Source: Rhodospirillaceae bacterium (GTDB taxonomy: Bacteria > Pseudomonadota > Alphaproteobacteria > UBA8366 > GCA-2717185). From it: 12,593 bases of DNA. Location of the stretch: assembly GCA_002717185.1 (NCBI GenBank), contig PBDC01000055.1, forward strand, positions 1-12,593, in the 5' to 3' direction. Made by a program: the position numbers and the translations under genes. Below are positions 1-7,389 of this stretch, in pieces. Each line of letters opens with the position of its first letter. Positions within the stretch are counted from its first letter, which is position 1. Under the pieces are notes generated by a model. The model was not told where the DNA came from. It did no database searches and saw only the letters and a list, made by a program, of their open reading frames with translations.

Positions 1-531
1 TTAGCGTCTCGCAGCTCGTTGCCCGGTAAGAATGCCTTGCATGTCTAAATTTATACGTCAATTGGGAACCTGCCTAACAGGTTGAATTGTTTAAATTATT
101 ATATTTGTTGTGACGTTAATATGTTGGTCTAACACGTTTCTTAACATTTTACCGTTTAACACATCCGGTCGAACGCCTTATGGCACAGTCATCACTCATC
201 ACGTGCTGGCAAGATAGAAAAGGCAAAATTGCGGCCGTGTTGTCGCAGTCGAATTCGGCAACGCGATATCTAGGCATCGAAGGTGAGGTTTCATCTAAAA
301 GCGCAGGGAGCTATGAATAAACCATGACTCAACGGCACTCTGGTGGCCTTCGACGGAATTAGGCCTGACCTTTTAAGTTAGCCGCACGCGGCATCAATGA
401 AACACAAAATTGCAAAAGCAACGGAAGTGAATAACGGTTAATGCTGCGGTCTAAGGACTAAAATAAAAGGAAACTGAAGAAGATCCTGACAAAATTAGGC
501 AAAGATATGAAATCTCGCTGTAAGGCCACAC
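1..531. other. Gene-free AT-rich left flank
   Basis: I find no convincing gene in this stretch. Bases 61-120 are about 30% GC, well below the neighbouring genes. Plus-strand frames entering from the left edge stop within about 50 bases, so at most a few C-terminal codons of an upstream gene could be present. Minus-strand frames also close quickly. A 46-codon ATG frame at 180-320 has no ribosome binding site and resembles nothing I know. Two short dyads are visible: one at 67-83 (listed separately) and GCCGC-AC-GCGGC at 381-392. Neither is followed by a T-run on either strand, so no intrinsic terminator can be called for the minus-strand gene ending at 532. Confidence 0.6.
67..83. repeat. Inverted repeat AACCTG-N5-CAGGTT
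   Basis: There are perfect 6-bp arms around a 5-base centre, inside the AT-rich left flank. The sequence to the right is A/T-rich but has no clean T-run, so an operator-like dyad is as likely as a terminator. No gene adjoins it within the window, so its role is unknown. Confidence 0.35.
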
Positions 532-1527
532 TTAACTGATGTCGGCGATAATCTGGCCGATGCGCTCGATGTTCCCCAACGCTTCCGCATGTTCGAGGCC
601 AGGCCACTGAACCCGAAAAATCATTTGGTTGCTGCCGGTGATCTCGCCGTAATTTAGGATCTCGTCTTTTACCTGATCCGCGTCGCCAATTAAGAAGCGG
701 TCCTTCGCAAAATCATCAAAGGCATTATCGAAATCGCCCTGTGTCGTTTCCCCCTGACCCCAGGAAGCGTAGGCGCTGTACTTGTAAAGCAGAGGTCCGC
801 GACTGACGGCACGAGCGTGTGCGGCATCGCGCCCAACGAAGACCTCGCGGATGATCGGATTACTGACATCCGGGGACTGTCCCGTTTGCTGCCGCTCTTC
901 GCGAAATACGTCGAGATACTTCAACAGCGAATTCATTGAAAGCGTTGGAGCTACACACCAGGCATCTGCGATTCGAGCGGCTCGGCGCACGGCTGCTTCC
1001 ACGTCGCCGCCGAGCCAGATTGGCGGACGTGGGTTTTGTTTTGGCTGAACGCTTGCCTTTGCATTGTCGAGTTGGAAGTGTTTGCCGTGATGCGTGACGT
1101 TGTCTTCGGTCCAAAGGCGTTTAACGATTTCTAGTCCTTCTATCAGGCGGCTAACTCGCTGCCGCATTTCGACGCCCATCGCTTGGAACTCTTCGGGCCG
1201 ATAGCCAAGGCCAGCACAGAGGACATATTGACCGTCGCTTAACCAGTCTATGGTGGCGCCTTCCTCTGCAGTTAAGATGGGGTTCATCATAGACAGCAGC
1301 AAAACGCCTGGACCGACCTGCATGCCTTTAGCGTCCTCAATTAAATTGCCCATTAACGGCGACAGCTGGAACATACCCATTGGGCCGGTTAGCAAATGTT
1401 GACCCATGATCAGCGCGTCGAACCCATTGTCGCGCGCCGCACGTACCTGCTCGCGTAGGGCCGATAGCACTACCGTTGGGTCTTCTTCTGGTGACCATTG
1501 CATCGCTGTAAAAAGACCGATCCTCAT
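532..1527 (-). CDS. LLM class flavin-dependent oxidoreductase
   Basis: This is a 331-residue protein of the bacterial luciferase-like monooxygenase family, a soluble TIM-barrel enzyme that uses reduced FMN (or F420 in some members). The family signature runs through the protein: an N-terminal MRIGLFT beta strand, an ARDNGFD segment followed by GQH (H44), a VGPGVLLL strand near residues 71-78, the AGLGYR loop at 105-110 followed by EEF, the RLIEGLEIVKRLW helix at about 127-139, and PPIWLGG at 168-174. The length is normal and the frame is intact. The ATG is preceded by a very strong ribosome binding site (TAAGGAGGGG on the minus strand, 1532-1541). It is transcribed away from the acetamidase-like gene and probably shares its control region. 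The substrate cannot be read from sequence. Oxidation of a small catabolic intermediate is a guess from context. The fold assignment is secure and the specificity is unknown. Confidence 0.92.
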   Translation of the reverse strand: MRIGLFTAMQWSPEEDPTVVLSALREQVRAARDNGFDALIMGQHLLTGPMGMFQLSPLMGNLIEDAKGMQVGPGVLLLSMMNPILTAEEGATIDWLSDGQYVLCAGLGYRPEEFQAMGVEMRQRVSRLIEGLEIVKRLWTEDNVTHHGKHFQLDNAKASVQPKQNPRPPIWLGGDVEAAVRRAARIADAWCVAPTLSMNSLLKYLDVFREERQQTGQSPDVSNPIIREVFVGRDAAHARAVSRGPLLYKYSAYASWGQGETTQGDFDNAFDDFAKDRFLIGDADQVKDEILNYGEITGSNQMIFRVQWPGLEHAEALGNIERIGQIIADIS

Positions 1528-1642
1528 CTTTCCCCTCCTTAGTATTTAATTAAAACCTACGCGCTGACGTCATTGCGGACCAGATATCGTTGACCATGGA
1601 GATCTGTACGGCGGAGAATGTCCATGGACAGGGGAGGATTGA
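1528..1642. promoter_or_regulatory. Divergent promoter region with several palindromes
   Basis: These 115 bp separate the divergently transcribed LLM oxidoreductase and acetamidase-like genes and must hold the signals for both. Short palindromes are dense here: TTTAATTAAA (1545-1554), TGACGTCA (1565-1572), CCATGG at 1594-1599 and again at 1622-1627, and AGATCT at 1600-1605. The two CCATGG sites lie 28 bp apart. I cannot assign confident -35 and -10 boxes. No regulator gene adjoins the region. Confidence 0.5.
1619..1630. promoter_or_regulatory. 12-bp perfect palindrome, possible operator
   Basis: TGTCCATGGACA is a perfect palindrome whose right edge touches the GGGGAGG ribosome binding site of the acetamidase-like gene (1631-1637). 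A protein bound here could block transcription or translation initiation of that gene. The CCATGG core recurs 28 bp upstream. The operator role is inference from position and symmetry only. Confidence 0.3.
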
Positions 1643-2581
1643 GTGCAGACTGGATACACGGTACATCGGCACGATCATCATATCGGTTGGGATAATGGCA
1701 ATCCGCCCGTCCTTACGGTCACGCCGGGAGAAACGGTAACGATAGAAACTGTAGATAGTTCTGGTGGGCAATTGACGCCGGAAGCCACGGTTGCCGATAT
1801 TGCATCGTTAGATTTCAACAAGGTCAATCCTGTGACCGGGCCTATTTTTATAGATGGCGCGCTGCCGGGAGATGCACTGCATGTGACGCTGGATAGTTAT
1901 CGCCCATCTGGGTGGGGCTGGACCGCGAACATTCCGGGCTTCGGGCTACTTGCCGACCAGTTTCTGAAACCCGCAATGCATATCTGGTCCTATGACGCCG
2001 ATGCCTTGAAGCCTGCCCTTTTCGGTGACTTTGGTCGTGTTCCTCTTAAGCCTTTTGCTGGAACCGTTGGTGTTGCCCCTGTATCTCCGGGGACACATAG
2101 CATTGTGCCCCCGCGACGGGTCGGCGGTAATATGGATATTCGAGATTTAGCGGCTGGCAGCGTACTTATCCTGCCGATTGAAGTGGAGGGCGCACTGCTT
2201 TCCCTTGGTGACACCCATGCCGCGCAGGGCGATGGCGAGGTGTGCGGAACGGCAATAGAGAGTCCAATGGATGTGACAGTTAAGTTGGAGTTGGTTAAAG
2301 GGGTGGCGCCAGCCTTTCCTCGTTTTACGACGCCGGGGCCAGTGACCCGACATCTCGATGAGAAGGGCTACGAGGTGACCACGGGCGTCGGTCCAGATCT
2401 AATGACGGGAGCTCGTGATGCCGTGGCAGGTATGATTGATTTGCTGACCGCACGTCATCACATGTCGCCGGAAGACGCCTATATGCTGTGCAGTGTTTGC
2501 GCTGATCTAAGGATTTCGGAAATTGTTGATCAACCTAACTGGATCGTCTCATTCTATTTCCCGCGCCTCGTGCTTGAATAG
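1643..2581 (+). CDS. Acetamidase/formamidase family protein
   Basis: This 312-residue protein belongs to the FmdA/AmdA acetamidase/formamidase family, cytoplasmic hydrolases that release ammonia from short-chain amides. Conserved family blocks are visible in order: HHIGWDN followed by PP near residues 12-22, TVTPGETVTIET at 25-36, SGWGWTANIPGFG at 89-101, the hallmark GDTHAAQGDGE at 189-199 with metal or active-site candidates D190, H192 and E199, and the C-terminal DAYMLCSVCADLRISEIVD at 278-296. Length is typical. The start is GTG at 1643, chosen because GGGGAGG at 1631-1637 sits five bases upstream and the conserved N-terminus begins just after it; a nearby TTG is out of frame. It diverges from the LLM oxidoreductase and converges on the SDR gene. 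Many members of this family have unknown substrates, so formamide or acetamide should not be assumed. Confidence 0.93.
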   Translation: MQTGYTVHRHDHHIGWDNGNPPVLTVTPGETVTIETVDSSGGQLTPEATVADIASLDFNKVNPVTGPIFIDGALPGDALHVTLDSYRPSGWGWTANIPGFGLLADQFLKPAMHIWSYDADALKPALFGDFGRVPLKPFAGTVGVAPVSPGTHSIVPPRRVGGNMDIRDLAAGSVLILPIEVEGALLSLGDTHAAQGDGEVCGTAIESPMDVTVKLELVKGVAPAFPRFTTPGPVTRHLDEKGYEVTTGVGPDLMTGARDAVAGMIDLLTARHHMSPEDAYMLCSVCADLRISEIVDQPNWIVSFYFPRLVLE

Positions 2582-2734
2582 CTCCTGTAAGGTGTCTTTT
2601 AGGCGACACGACAACCATATCTAAAGCACATGCTTGGTACTTCGCCTGCAATGAAGCCGTGCGGCGGCGCTGCTCGTTCGACTGTTTGCCTGTTTACGAA
2701 GCCAAGATTGGGACTTTTTGTTTGTATCGTGCCC

Positions 2735-3499
2735 CTAGTACGCTGAAATACCGCCCTCCGCTGGGATGATTGCACCATTGACCATGCGCGACTCATCGGA
2801 TGCTAGGAATAAGGCGATGTTGGCGATGTCCTTCGGTTCTCCAACGCCGAACGGGTAGCTCTCGAACGTCCCGACAGAACCGGCACGCGAATTTGGCCGT
2901 TCCCGTTCGATATAACGGTCGAGGATGCGCTGGGTCTTTATTAGGCCAGGGCAGATCGCGTTGGCTCGCACGCCCTGGTCAGAGTAGACACCGGCGAGGC
3001 TCCGGGTTAGTGAAATGATACCGCCTTTCGCTGCAGAATAAACATGTGCCGGATGATTGCCGCGCAGGGCGACTACAGAGGAGACGTTGACGATTGACCC
3101 GCCACCACTTTCGATCAGTTTTGGCACCCCATGCCGGCAGCACAAGAACGGCCCCTTTAGGTCTAGGGGAATAGTGTGATCCCAGATGGACATGTCGACT
3201 TCAGTCACCGAGTTGTCGTCGATTAGCGAGCCGCCTGCACAATTGAATAGGATGTCAATGCCGCCTAGCCTTTTCTTGGCTTCCTCCATAGTCGCATTGA
3301 CGCTGGCTTCGTCAGTTACGTCGGTGTGGATATAGAAAGCAGCATCGCCGGCCTCTGCAGCGCTTGCCTGGCCTTTTTCTTCATCGATTTCCGCCACTGC
3401 GACCTGAGCGCCTTCGGAGACGAAAATTTGCGTCGCCGCCTTTGCGATACCAGATCCAGCGCCTGTGATTACTGCACGTTTTCCCGATAGCCGGCCCAT
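2735..3499 (-). CDS. SDR family NAD(P)-dependent oxidoreductase
   Basis: This is a classical short-chain dehydrogenase of 254 residues. The Rossmann cofactor motif TGAGSGIA is at residues 12-19 and the structural NCAGG motif is at 86-90. The catalytic set is S141 (in NVSSV), Y154 and K158 (YSAAK), followed by the PG motif of the substrate lid and the usual C-terminal NGAIIPAEGG. E37 or D39 at the end of the second strand (VAEID) suggests NAD rather than NADP. The ATG has a strong minus-strand ribosome binding site (AAAGGGGGA, about 3505-3513). It is divergent from the class II aldolase operon, 98 bp away. Because a Rieske dioxygenase lies in that operon, a cis-dihydrodiol dehydrogenase role is plausible, but SDR substrate cannot be told from sequence. 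Confidence 0.93.
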   Translation of the reverse strand: MGRLSGKRAVITGAGSGIAKAATQIFVSEGAQVAVAEIDEEKGQASAAEAGDAAFYIHTDVTDEASVNATMEEAKKRLGGIDILFNCAGGSLIDDNSVTEVDMSIWDHTIPLDLKGPFLCCRHGVPKLIESGGGSIVNVSSVVALRGNHPAHVYSAAKGGIISLTRSLAGVYSDQGVRANAICPGLIKTQRILDRYIERERPNSRAGSVGTFESYPFGVGEPKDIANIALFLASDESRMVNGAIIPAEGGISAY

Positions 3500-3532
3500 A
3501 TTCTGTCCCCCTTTGTTTCTGTGACCCTTAAT

Positions 3533-3561
3533 TTGACACCAGAGGGGTAGGGCGGTTCAAT
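3533..3561 (+). promoter_or_regulatory. Predicted sigma-70-type promoter for the central operon
   Basis: A perfect TTGACA -35 box lies at 3533-3538. After a 17-base spacer comes TTCAAT at 3556-3561, a 4-of-6 match to the -10 consensus. The start of transcription would fall near 3568, giving a leader of about 30 bases before the ATG at 3598. It sits in the 98-bp divergent spacer opposite the SDR gene. This is the best promoter candidate in the window but is unproven. Confidence 0.45.
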
Positions 3562-3597
3562 CCCCAAAGGTCGGGGTTAAGGTTAAGGAGAGATAGC

Positions 3598-4380
3598 ATG
3601 GCGATCCAACTGGTTGAGAAAGGTGATAGCATCCGGGAGCGGGTGAGCACGGAGGAGTGGGAAGCACGCGTCGAACTAGCTGCTGGTCATAGGGTGTTGG
3701 CGCATTATGGCGTCAACGACATGACCTACAACCACTTCGCGCTGCGCGTCCCAGGCGAGCCTGACCGTATGTTGATAAAGCGCACGGATTGGATGTTCGC
3801 TGAGGTGACAGCGTCATCGCTTTTGAAGACTGATTTCGAGGGTAACGTGATCGGCTCGGACGACGTTAAGAAAGTTCGAGGCGGCGCGCTGATAATCCAT
3901 GCGGGCCTTCTCCAGGGGCGTCCGGACCTGAATGCTACGTTGCACACCCACACCCCTAACGTGATGGGCGTTTGCGCGCACAAATTTGGCCTGCTGCCTA
4001 TCAACCAGCACGCTATGCGTTTCTACGGCGAGATGCGGTATCACGACTTCAATGGGTTTGAATTCGACCCGGCAATGACTGATCGATTGCTGAAGGACCT
4101 GGACGGTGGCACCTTCATGCTATTGCGCAGCCATGGAGCTCTCGTTTGCGGTGAGAGTGTTGCCGAGTGCGCCGTCAACCACCATTGGCTTGAGATGGCC
4201 TGCCAAGGGCAGATCGCCGCTCTGGCAGCCGGTGAAGGGAATTATCTGATACCTTCTAAAGAGGCCTGTGAATATGCGCATGGCCAATTTAAGGATGCAG
4301 GCGATTTTCTCAAAGGTGGCAAGGATTGGGCAGCCTGCCTGAGACTCGCCGACCGACTGGATCCGTCATACAAGGAATAA
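3598..4380 (+). CDS. Class II aldolase/adducin family protein
   Basis: This 260-residue protein has the fold of L-fuculose-phosphate aldolase and adducin heads, zinc-dependent enzymes that act on carbonyl or carboxyl compounds. The metal-binding histidines are present: HTH at H116 and H118, and H179 in LLRSHGALVCG. The family motif QGRPDLNATLHTHT is intact. The catalytic acid of true aldolases (Glu73 of fuculose aldolase, four residues before the His that precedes this motif) aligns by eye with A97. Classic aldol cleavage is therefore doubtful. Related family members are decarboxylases or epimerase-like, including the 3,4-dihydroxyphthalate decarboxylases of aromatic degradation. The ATG follows TAAGGAGAG at about 3583-3591. 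The next gene begins five bases after the stop. Aromatic-acid decarboxylation is a reasonable hypothesis from the Rieske neighbours, not a demonstrated function. Confidence 0.9.
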   Translation: MAIQLVEKGDSIRERVSTEEWEARVELAAGHRVLAHYGVNDMTYNHFALRVPGEPDRMLIKRTDWMFAEVTASSLLKTDFEGNVIGSDDVKKVRGGALIIHAGLLQGRPDLNATLHTHTPNVMGVCAHKFGLLPINQHAMRFYGEMRYHDFNGFEFDPAMTDRLLKDLDGGTFMLLRSHGALVCGESVAECAVNHHWLEMACQGQIAALAAGEGNYLIPSKEACEYAHGQFKDAGDFLKGGKDWAACLRLADRLDPSYKE

Positions 4381-4385
4381 TAGTA

Positions 4386-4691
4386 ATGACGGCATATCTT
4401 ATTGTCCGCGCCGTCGTGCCGGAGACTGATCGAGACGAATTCGACAATTGGTACGAAACCGAGCATTTACCTGATGCCTATCGCGATTTTAAGGCACTAT
4501 CCGCTCGGCGGGGTTGGAGTGAGCAGGAGCCGAATACGCATCTCGCTTTCTACGAGTTTCCCGACTTAGCAACCGCCAACGCTATATCGCAGTCCGACGT
4601 GATCAAGGAGTTGATCGTCGAATTTGATCGGTGTTGGCAGGACCGAGTGAAAAGAACTCGTGAAGTGATGGAGATTGCTCAATCGTTATAG
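4386..4691 (+). CDS. Small dimeric alpha/beta-barrel protein, EthD-like
   Basis: This is a 101-residue protein. I chose the ATG at 4386, five bases after the aldolase stop, because AAGGAAT overlaps that stop and serves as ribosome binding site; longer versions would run deep into the aldolase gene. The beta strand TAYLIVRAVVP and the FDNWYETEHLPDA segment (W22, Y23, E26, H27) are typical of ferredoxin-like dimeric alpha/beta-barrel domains such as EthD, antibiotic-biosynthesis monooxygenase and related families of unknown function. A second strand (HLAFYEF, about 52-58) and a C-terminal helix complete the fold. Such proteins act as cofactor-free monooxygenases, isomerases, lactonases or auxiliary subunits. 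Tight coupling to the aldolase-like gene suggests the two work on the same substrate. The exact family and role are uncertain. Confidence 0.75.
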   Translation: MTAYLIVRAVVPETDRDEFDNWYETEHLPDAYRDFKALSARRGWSEQEPNTHLAFYEFPDLATANAISQSDVIKELIVEFDRCWQDRVKRTREVMEIAQSL

Positions 4692-5089
4692 TGGTATTGG
4701 TGAAAGTTTTGCCAGAGTTGCAGAAATCTGGATACCCTTAATTGCTTCTAGTGGCCAGCCGACGAAACCGAACACGATCGGTTATTCCAGCCGGACTATA
4801 TTGTCCGTCAAAGTTAGGAAGAAGGCAGAGCCTCTAATTCACATGGGCGTTATCAGTGTTGCACCAAGGTCTGGCTTTAGATCGTCATTAGTCACGGTTT
4901 TTTAAATACTGAGGAAATGCTTCTCACTGATTTAGCCTGCCTAATTTAATTTAGTTGTTTCTGCGGTAGACGCTCAGACTACAATTTCAAGAAAGGGGTT
5001 TTGGAAGTGGAAAAGGCACCGGTACTAGCGGAAGGCGGATACGTTGACTAAGGTTGAGACTTCGTTTTCAGGTATAAAGGACCGTCGGC
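4692..5089. other. 398-bp gap inside the central operon
   Basis: No convincing gene is present. A TTG-started 76-codon frame (4675-4905) overlaps the previous gene, has no family signature and is rejected. A small dyad, AACCGA-N6-TCGGTT, lies at 4766-4783 without a T-run. Around 4931-4960 the sequence is A/T-rich, and TTGTTT (4955-4960) with TACAAT (4980-4985) forms a possible but poorly spaced (19 bp) promoter. A 14-codon GTG frame at 5007-5051 with AAAGGGG upstream could be a leader peptide. The gap is large enough for the dioxygenase genes to have their own promoter. Confidence 0.5.
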
Positions 5090-6427
5090 ATGCGTTTTGA
5101 GGATGTCAGAGAGTATGTGCGGGACGAGCCGGAGCGGGGTGCCTTTCGCGTACACCGCGATTTGTTTCGTGACCCAGACCTGTTCGATTTGGAGATCGCA
5201 CATATCTTTGAAGGTGGTTGGGTTTTCGTTTGCCTCGACAGCCAGGTCCCTGAGCCACATGATTTCTTTGTGACACGCGTTGGCCGCCGTTCGGTTATTG
5301 TCACTCGTGACGGACAGGGAAAACTGCACTGCTTCTTCAACACTTGCCGGCATCGTGGGGCTACCCTATGCCACACAGAAAGCGGCAACTGTAAGGTTCA
5401 TATCTGCGAATATCACGGCTGGTCCTATGGTTCGGATGGCCTAAACACAGATATTAAGGACCAAGAAATTGGTGAATATGGTGATGCTTTTGACGAGGCC
5501 GGACATGATCTCATCCCGGTGCCGCGTTTTGAAAGCTATCGCGAGCTCTGCTTTGTCAGCCTAAACCCTGATGTTATGCCGCTGGAAGACTATCTCGGCG
5601 ATGCCCGCACTATGATCGATCTGGTCATGGATCAGGGCAAGGATATGGAGCTGATTCCCGGCCGCTCGCGCTACACCTATCAGGCTAACTGGAAGCTGCA
5701 GATGGACAACGGAGAGGACCCGTACCATCTGACTTCGACACATCGAGGCTTCGCGAAGATAGTTTATCGCCGCGAGGCGGGTGAAAGCGACAACCGTCAA
5801 GTGGTGTCGCCTAACTTCAAGCGACGCTTTGCAATGCCAGCTGGTCAGTTCAATTTCGACAATGGCCATGGCGTGATCTGGAACGATCATCCAAAACCCG
5901 AAGATCAACCGCTATACGGCACGATCGACGAGGTCCGCAAGCGGGTAGGCGAAACGCGAGCCAAATGGATGTTGCGTGCGCGCAATCTTACGATTTTTCC
6001 AAACCTGCAACTTGCTGATAGCACATCGCTGATCCTGCGCACCTTCACGCCGCTAGCGGTCGATTTAACCGAAATGAACCTGTGGAGCCTTGGCCCAAAA
6101 GATGAGGCTGACGAGTTCCGAGAGAAACGCATCCGACAGCACGAGGATTTCTTTAACGTCTCGGGTCTCGCTACTCCAGACGATACGATCTGTTACGAGG
6201 ACTGCCAGACCGGTTTTGATGCTATGCCGACTGATTGGTTGCAAAGCTTTGAGCGCGGCGTCGGCGTCGTCTGCGAAGGTCCTGACGAGCACGCGGACGA
6301 ACTAGGCATCCGTCCGTCGCACAGTATGCAAGGCGGTTATGGTCTACAGGGTGAGACTGTTTTCCACGCAGCGTATCGAGAATGGGTACGCCGGCTATCG
6401 AGTAACCGAGCGTTAGCCGCGGAATGA
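5090..6427 (+). CDS. Rieske aromatic-ring hydroxylating dioxygenase, alpha subunit (benzoate dioxygenase-like)
   Basis: This 445-residue protein is the catalytic large subunit of a Rieske non-heme iron oxygenase, which adds O2 to an aromatic ring to form a cis-dihydrodiol. The Rieske [2Fe-2S] ligands are C86-x-H88 and C106-x2-H109, exactly 17 residues apart. The mononuclear iron ligands are H213 and H218, with the electron-bridging D210 in EDPYHLTSTH, and the carboxylate is D364 or D365 in ATPDD. The segments RIRQHEDFFNVSGLATPDD and FEGGWVFVC, and the 445-residue length, resemble the benzoate/toluate/anthranilate/halobenzoate group (BenA, XylX, AntA), whose substrates are aromatic carboxylates. 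This is family knowledge recalled without a search. The start has TAAAGGA eight bases upstream. The stop overlaps the start of the beta subunit (ATGA). No reductase gene is nearby, though this group needs one. Substrate is unproven. Confidence 0.94.
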   Translation: MRFEDVREYVRDEPERGAFRVHRDLFRDPDLFDLEIAHIFEGGWVFVCLDSQVPEPHDFFVTRVGRRSVIVTRDGQGKLHCFFNTCRHRGATLCHTESGNCKVHICEYHGWSYGSDGLNTDIKDQEIGEYGDAFDEAGHDLIPVPRFESYRELCFVSLNPDVMPLEDYLGDARTMIDLVMDQGKDMELIPGRSRYTYQANWKLQMDNGEDPYHLTSTHRGFAKIVYRREAGESDNRQVVSPNFKRRFAMPAGQFNFDNGHGVIWNDHPKPEDQPLYGTIDEVRKRVGETRAKWMLRARNLTIFPNLQLADSTSLILRTFTPLAVDLTEMNLWSLGPKDEADEFREKRIRQHEDFFNVSGLATPDDTICYEDCQTGFDAMPTDWLQSFERGVGVVCEGPDEHADELGIRPSHSMQGGYGLQGETVFHAAYREWVRRLSSNRALAAE

Positions 6428-6939
6428 CCGCAGGGCCGGATAAGGCTGCGCTGCTCGCGGCAGGTACCGATTTGCTCAATCGTGAGGCGCTTTATCTTGA
6501 TGAACGGCGTTGGGCGGACTGGCTATCACTGTACCAGGAAGATTGCATCTTTTGGGCGCCGGCTTGGAAGACGGATACGGAGCTAACTAACGACTATATC
6601 CGTGAAATCTCAATTTTCTATTTTAAGTCCCGGTCGGGACTTGAGGATCGGGTCTGGCGTATCGAATCTGGTGAGGCCCCATCTCTCAACCCTCTGCCAC
6701 GCACGACTCACTCATTCACCAGTTCGGTGTTGGAGGAAGGGGCGAGTGAGGATGCGATGACCCTTCATTCCGCTTGGAACTGTCATGTTTTCTTTTTGCG
6801 CAACCGCACCCAACACGTCTTCTTTGGCCGTCGTACAGATGACCTTGTGGCGACGCCCGAAGGTTGGCGTATACAGCGCAAAAAAGTTTTGCTAATGAAC
6901 GATTACGTGCCGGCGATGATCGACGTTTTTTGTGTATAA
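6424..6939 (+). CDS. Aromatic-ring hydroxylating dioxygenase, beta subunit
   Basis: This 171-residue protein is the small, structural subunit that assembles with the alpha subunit into an alpha3beta3 oxygenase. It has the cystatin-like (SnoaL/NTF2-type) fold. The N-terminal block LNREALYLDERRWADWLSLY, followed by CIFWAPAW and later by RTTHSFTS and GWRIQRKKVLLMND, matches the beta subunits of the benzoate dioxygenase group. Its ATG overlaps the alpha stop by four bases, indicating translational coupling and a 1:1 ratio. Length is normal and the frame is intact. The stop is followed by a weak GGTT-N5-AACC hairpin with five Ts (6946-6963), probably too weak to terminate. Confidence 0.93.
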   Translation: MTAGPDKAALLAAGTDLLNREALYLDERRWADWLSLYQEDCIFWAPAWKTDTELTNDYIREISIFYFKSRSGLEDRVWRIESGEAPSLNPLPRTTHSFTSSVLEEGASEDAMTLHSAWNCHVFFLRNRTQHVFFGRRTDDLVATPEGWRIQRKKVLLMNDYVPAMIDVFCV

Positions 6940-6978
6940 ATAAATGGTTGATCAAACCTTTTTAGGGGAATTGCCGAA

Positions 6979-7341
6979 GTGGTCAAACACGACCAGAGCA
7001 CGATTAGCGCTGTCGCACTTGTTACCGGCGATATGCCATCTTCCGTTGCATTCTATGAGGCGCTTGGGTTCTCATTGAAATATGGCGGCGAGAATTCGCC
7101 CTTCAGCTCGTTACAGTTGGGCACGTGTTTCGTCAATCTGGCGTTTCGTGATATTGAGACACCGGTGCCGTGGTGGGGACGGGTGATCTTTCATGTGCCA
7201 GATGTTGACGCTATTCACCAGTTGGCCGTCGCGAATGGGTTTGAGGTTGAAGCGGAACCTCGGGACGCGACATGGGGCGAGCGGTATTTCCACGTCCTCG
7301 ATCCCTCCGGCCATCAACTCAGCTTTGCCAAACCGTTGTAA
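6979..7341 (+). CDS. VOC family protein lacking metal ligands
   Basis: This 120-residue protein has the vicinal-oxygen-chelate fold (glyoxalase/bleomycin resistance/extradiol dioxygenase superfamily), as two beta-alpha-beta-beta-beta modules. Visible signatures are VALVTGDMPSSVAFYEALGF at residues 12-31 and the C-terminal FHVLDPSGHQLSFAKP. The GTG start at 6979 is chosen because AGGGGAA lies eight bases upstream (6964-6970). In metal-dependent members the ligands are a His in the first strand, a His or Gln before the central strand and a Glu near the C-terminus. Here those positions hold A11, R68 and S115 by my alignment, so metal-dependent catalysis looks unlikely. It may bind a ligand, protect against a reactive metabolite, or act without metal. 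It lies 39 bases after the oxygenase beta gene, in the same operon. Confidence 0.82.
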   Translation: MVKHDQSTISAVALVTGDMPSSVAFYEALGFSLKYGGENSPFSSLQLGTCFVNLAFRDIETPVPWWGRVIFHVPDVDAIHQLAVANGFEVEAEPRDATWGERYFHVLDPSGHQLSFAKPL

Positions 7342-7389
7342 TTAAGCGTGCAAAATTAGTGCCGAGGATATGACGAAAAGGAGAGGATT

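Noticed and set aside
1..48. Open plus-strand frame entering from the left edge
   Set aside because: Only 15 codons are visible before the stop, too few to tell a real gene end from chance.
180..320. 46-codon ATG frame in the left flank
   Set aside because: There is no ribosome binding site, no recognisable motif and the surroundings are AT-rich non-coding sequence; a frame of this length arises by chance.
2592..2609. GTGTC-N8-GACAC dyad between the acetamidase-like and SDR genes
   Set aside because: The stem is short, the loop is large and no T-run follows, so it does not support a bidirectional terminator call.
3554..3563. GGTTCAATCC, similar to a tRNA T-arm
   Set aside because: The flanks do not form the T-stem and no anticodon arm or acceptor stem can be built around it.
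4675..4905. 76-codon TTG frame after the EthD-like gene
   Set aside because: It overlaps the preceding gene, uses a weak start with no ribosome binding site and shows no domain pattern.
6946..6963. GGTT-N5-AACC hairpin with five Ts after the beta-subunit gene
   Set aside because: The 4-bp stem is too weak for a confident intrinsic terminator, and the VOC gene follows within 20 bases with its own ribosome binding site, so read-through is expected.
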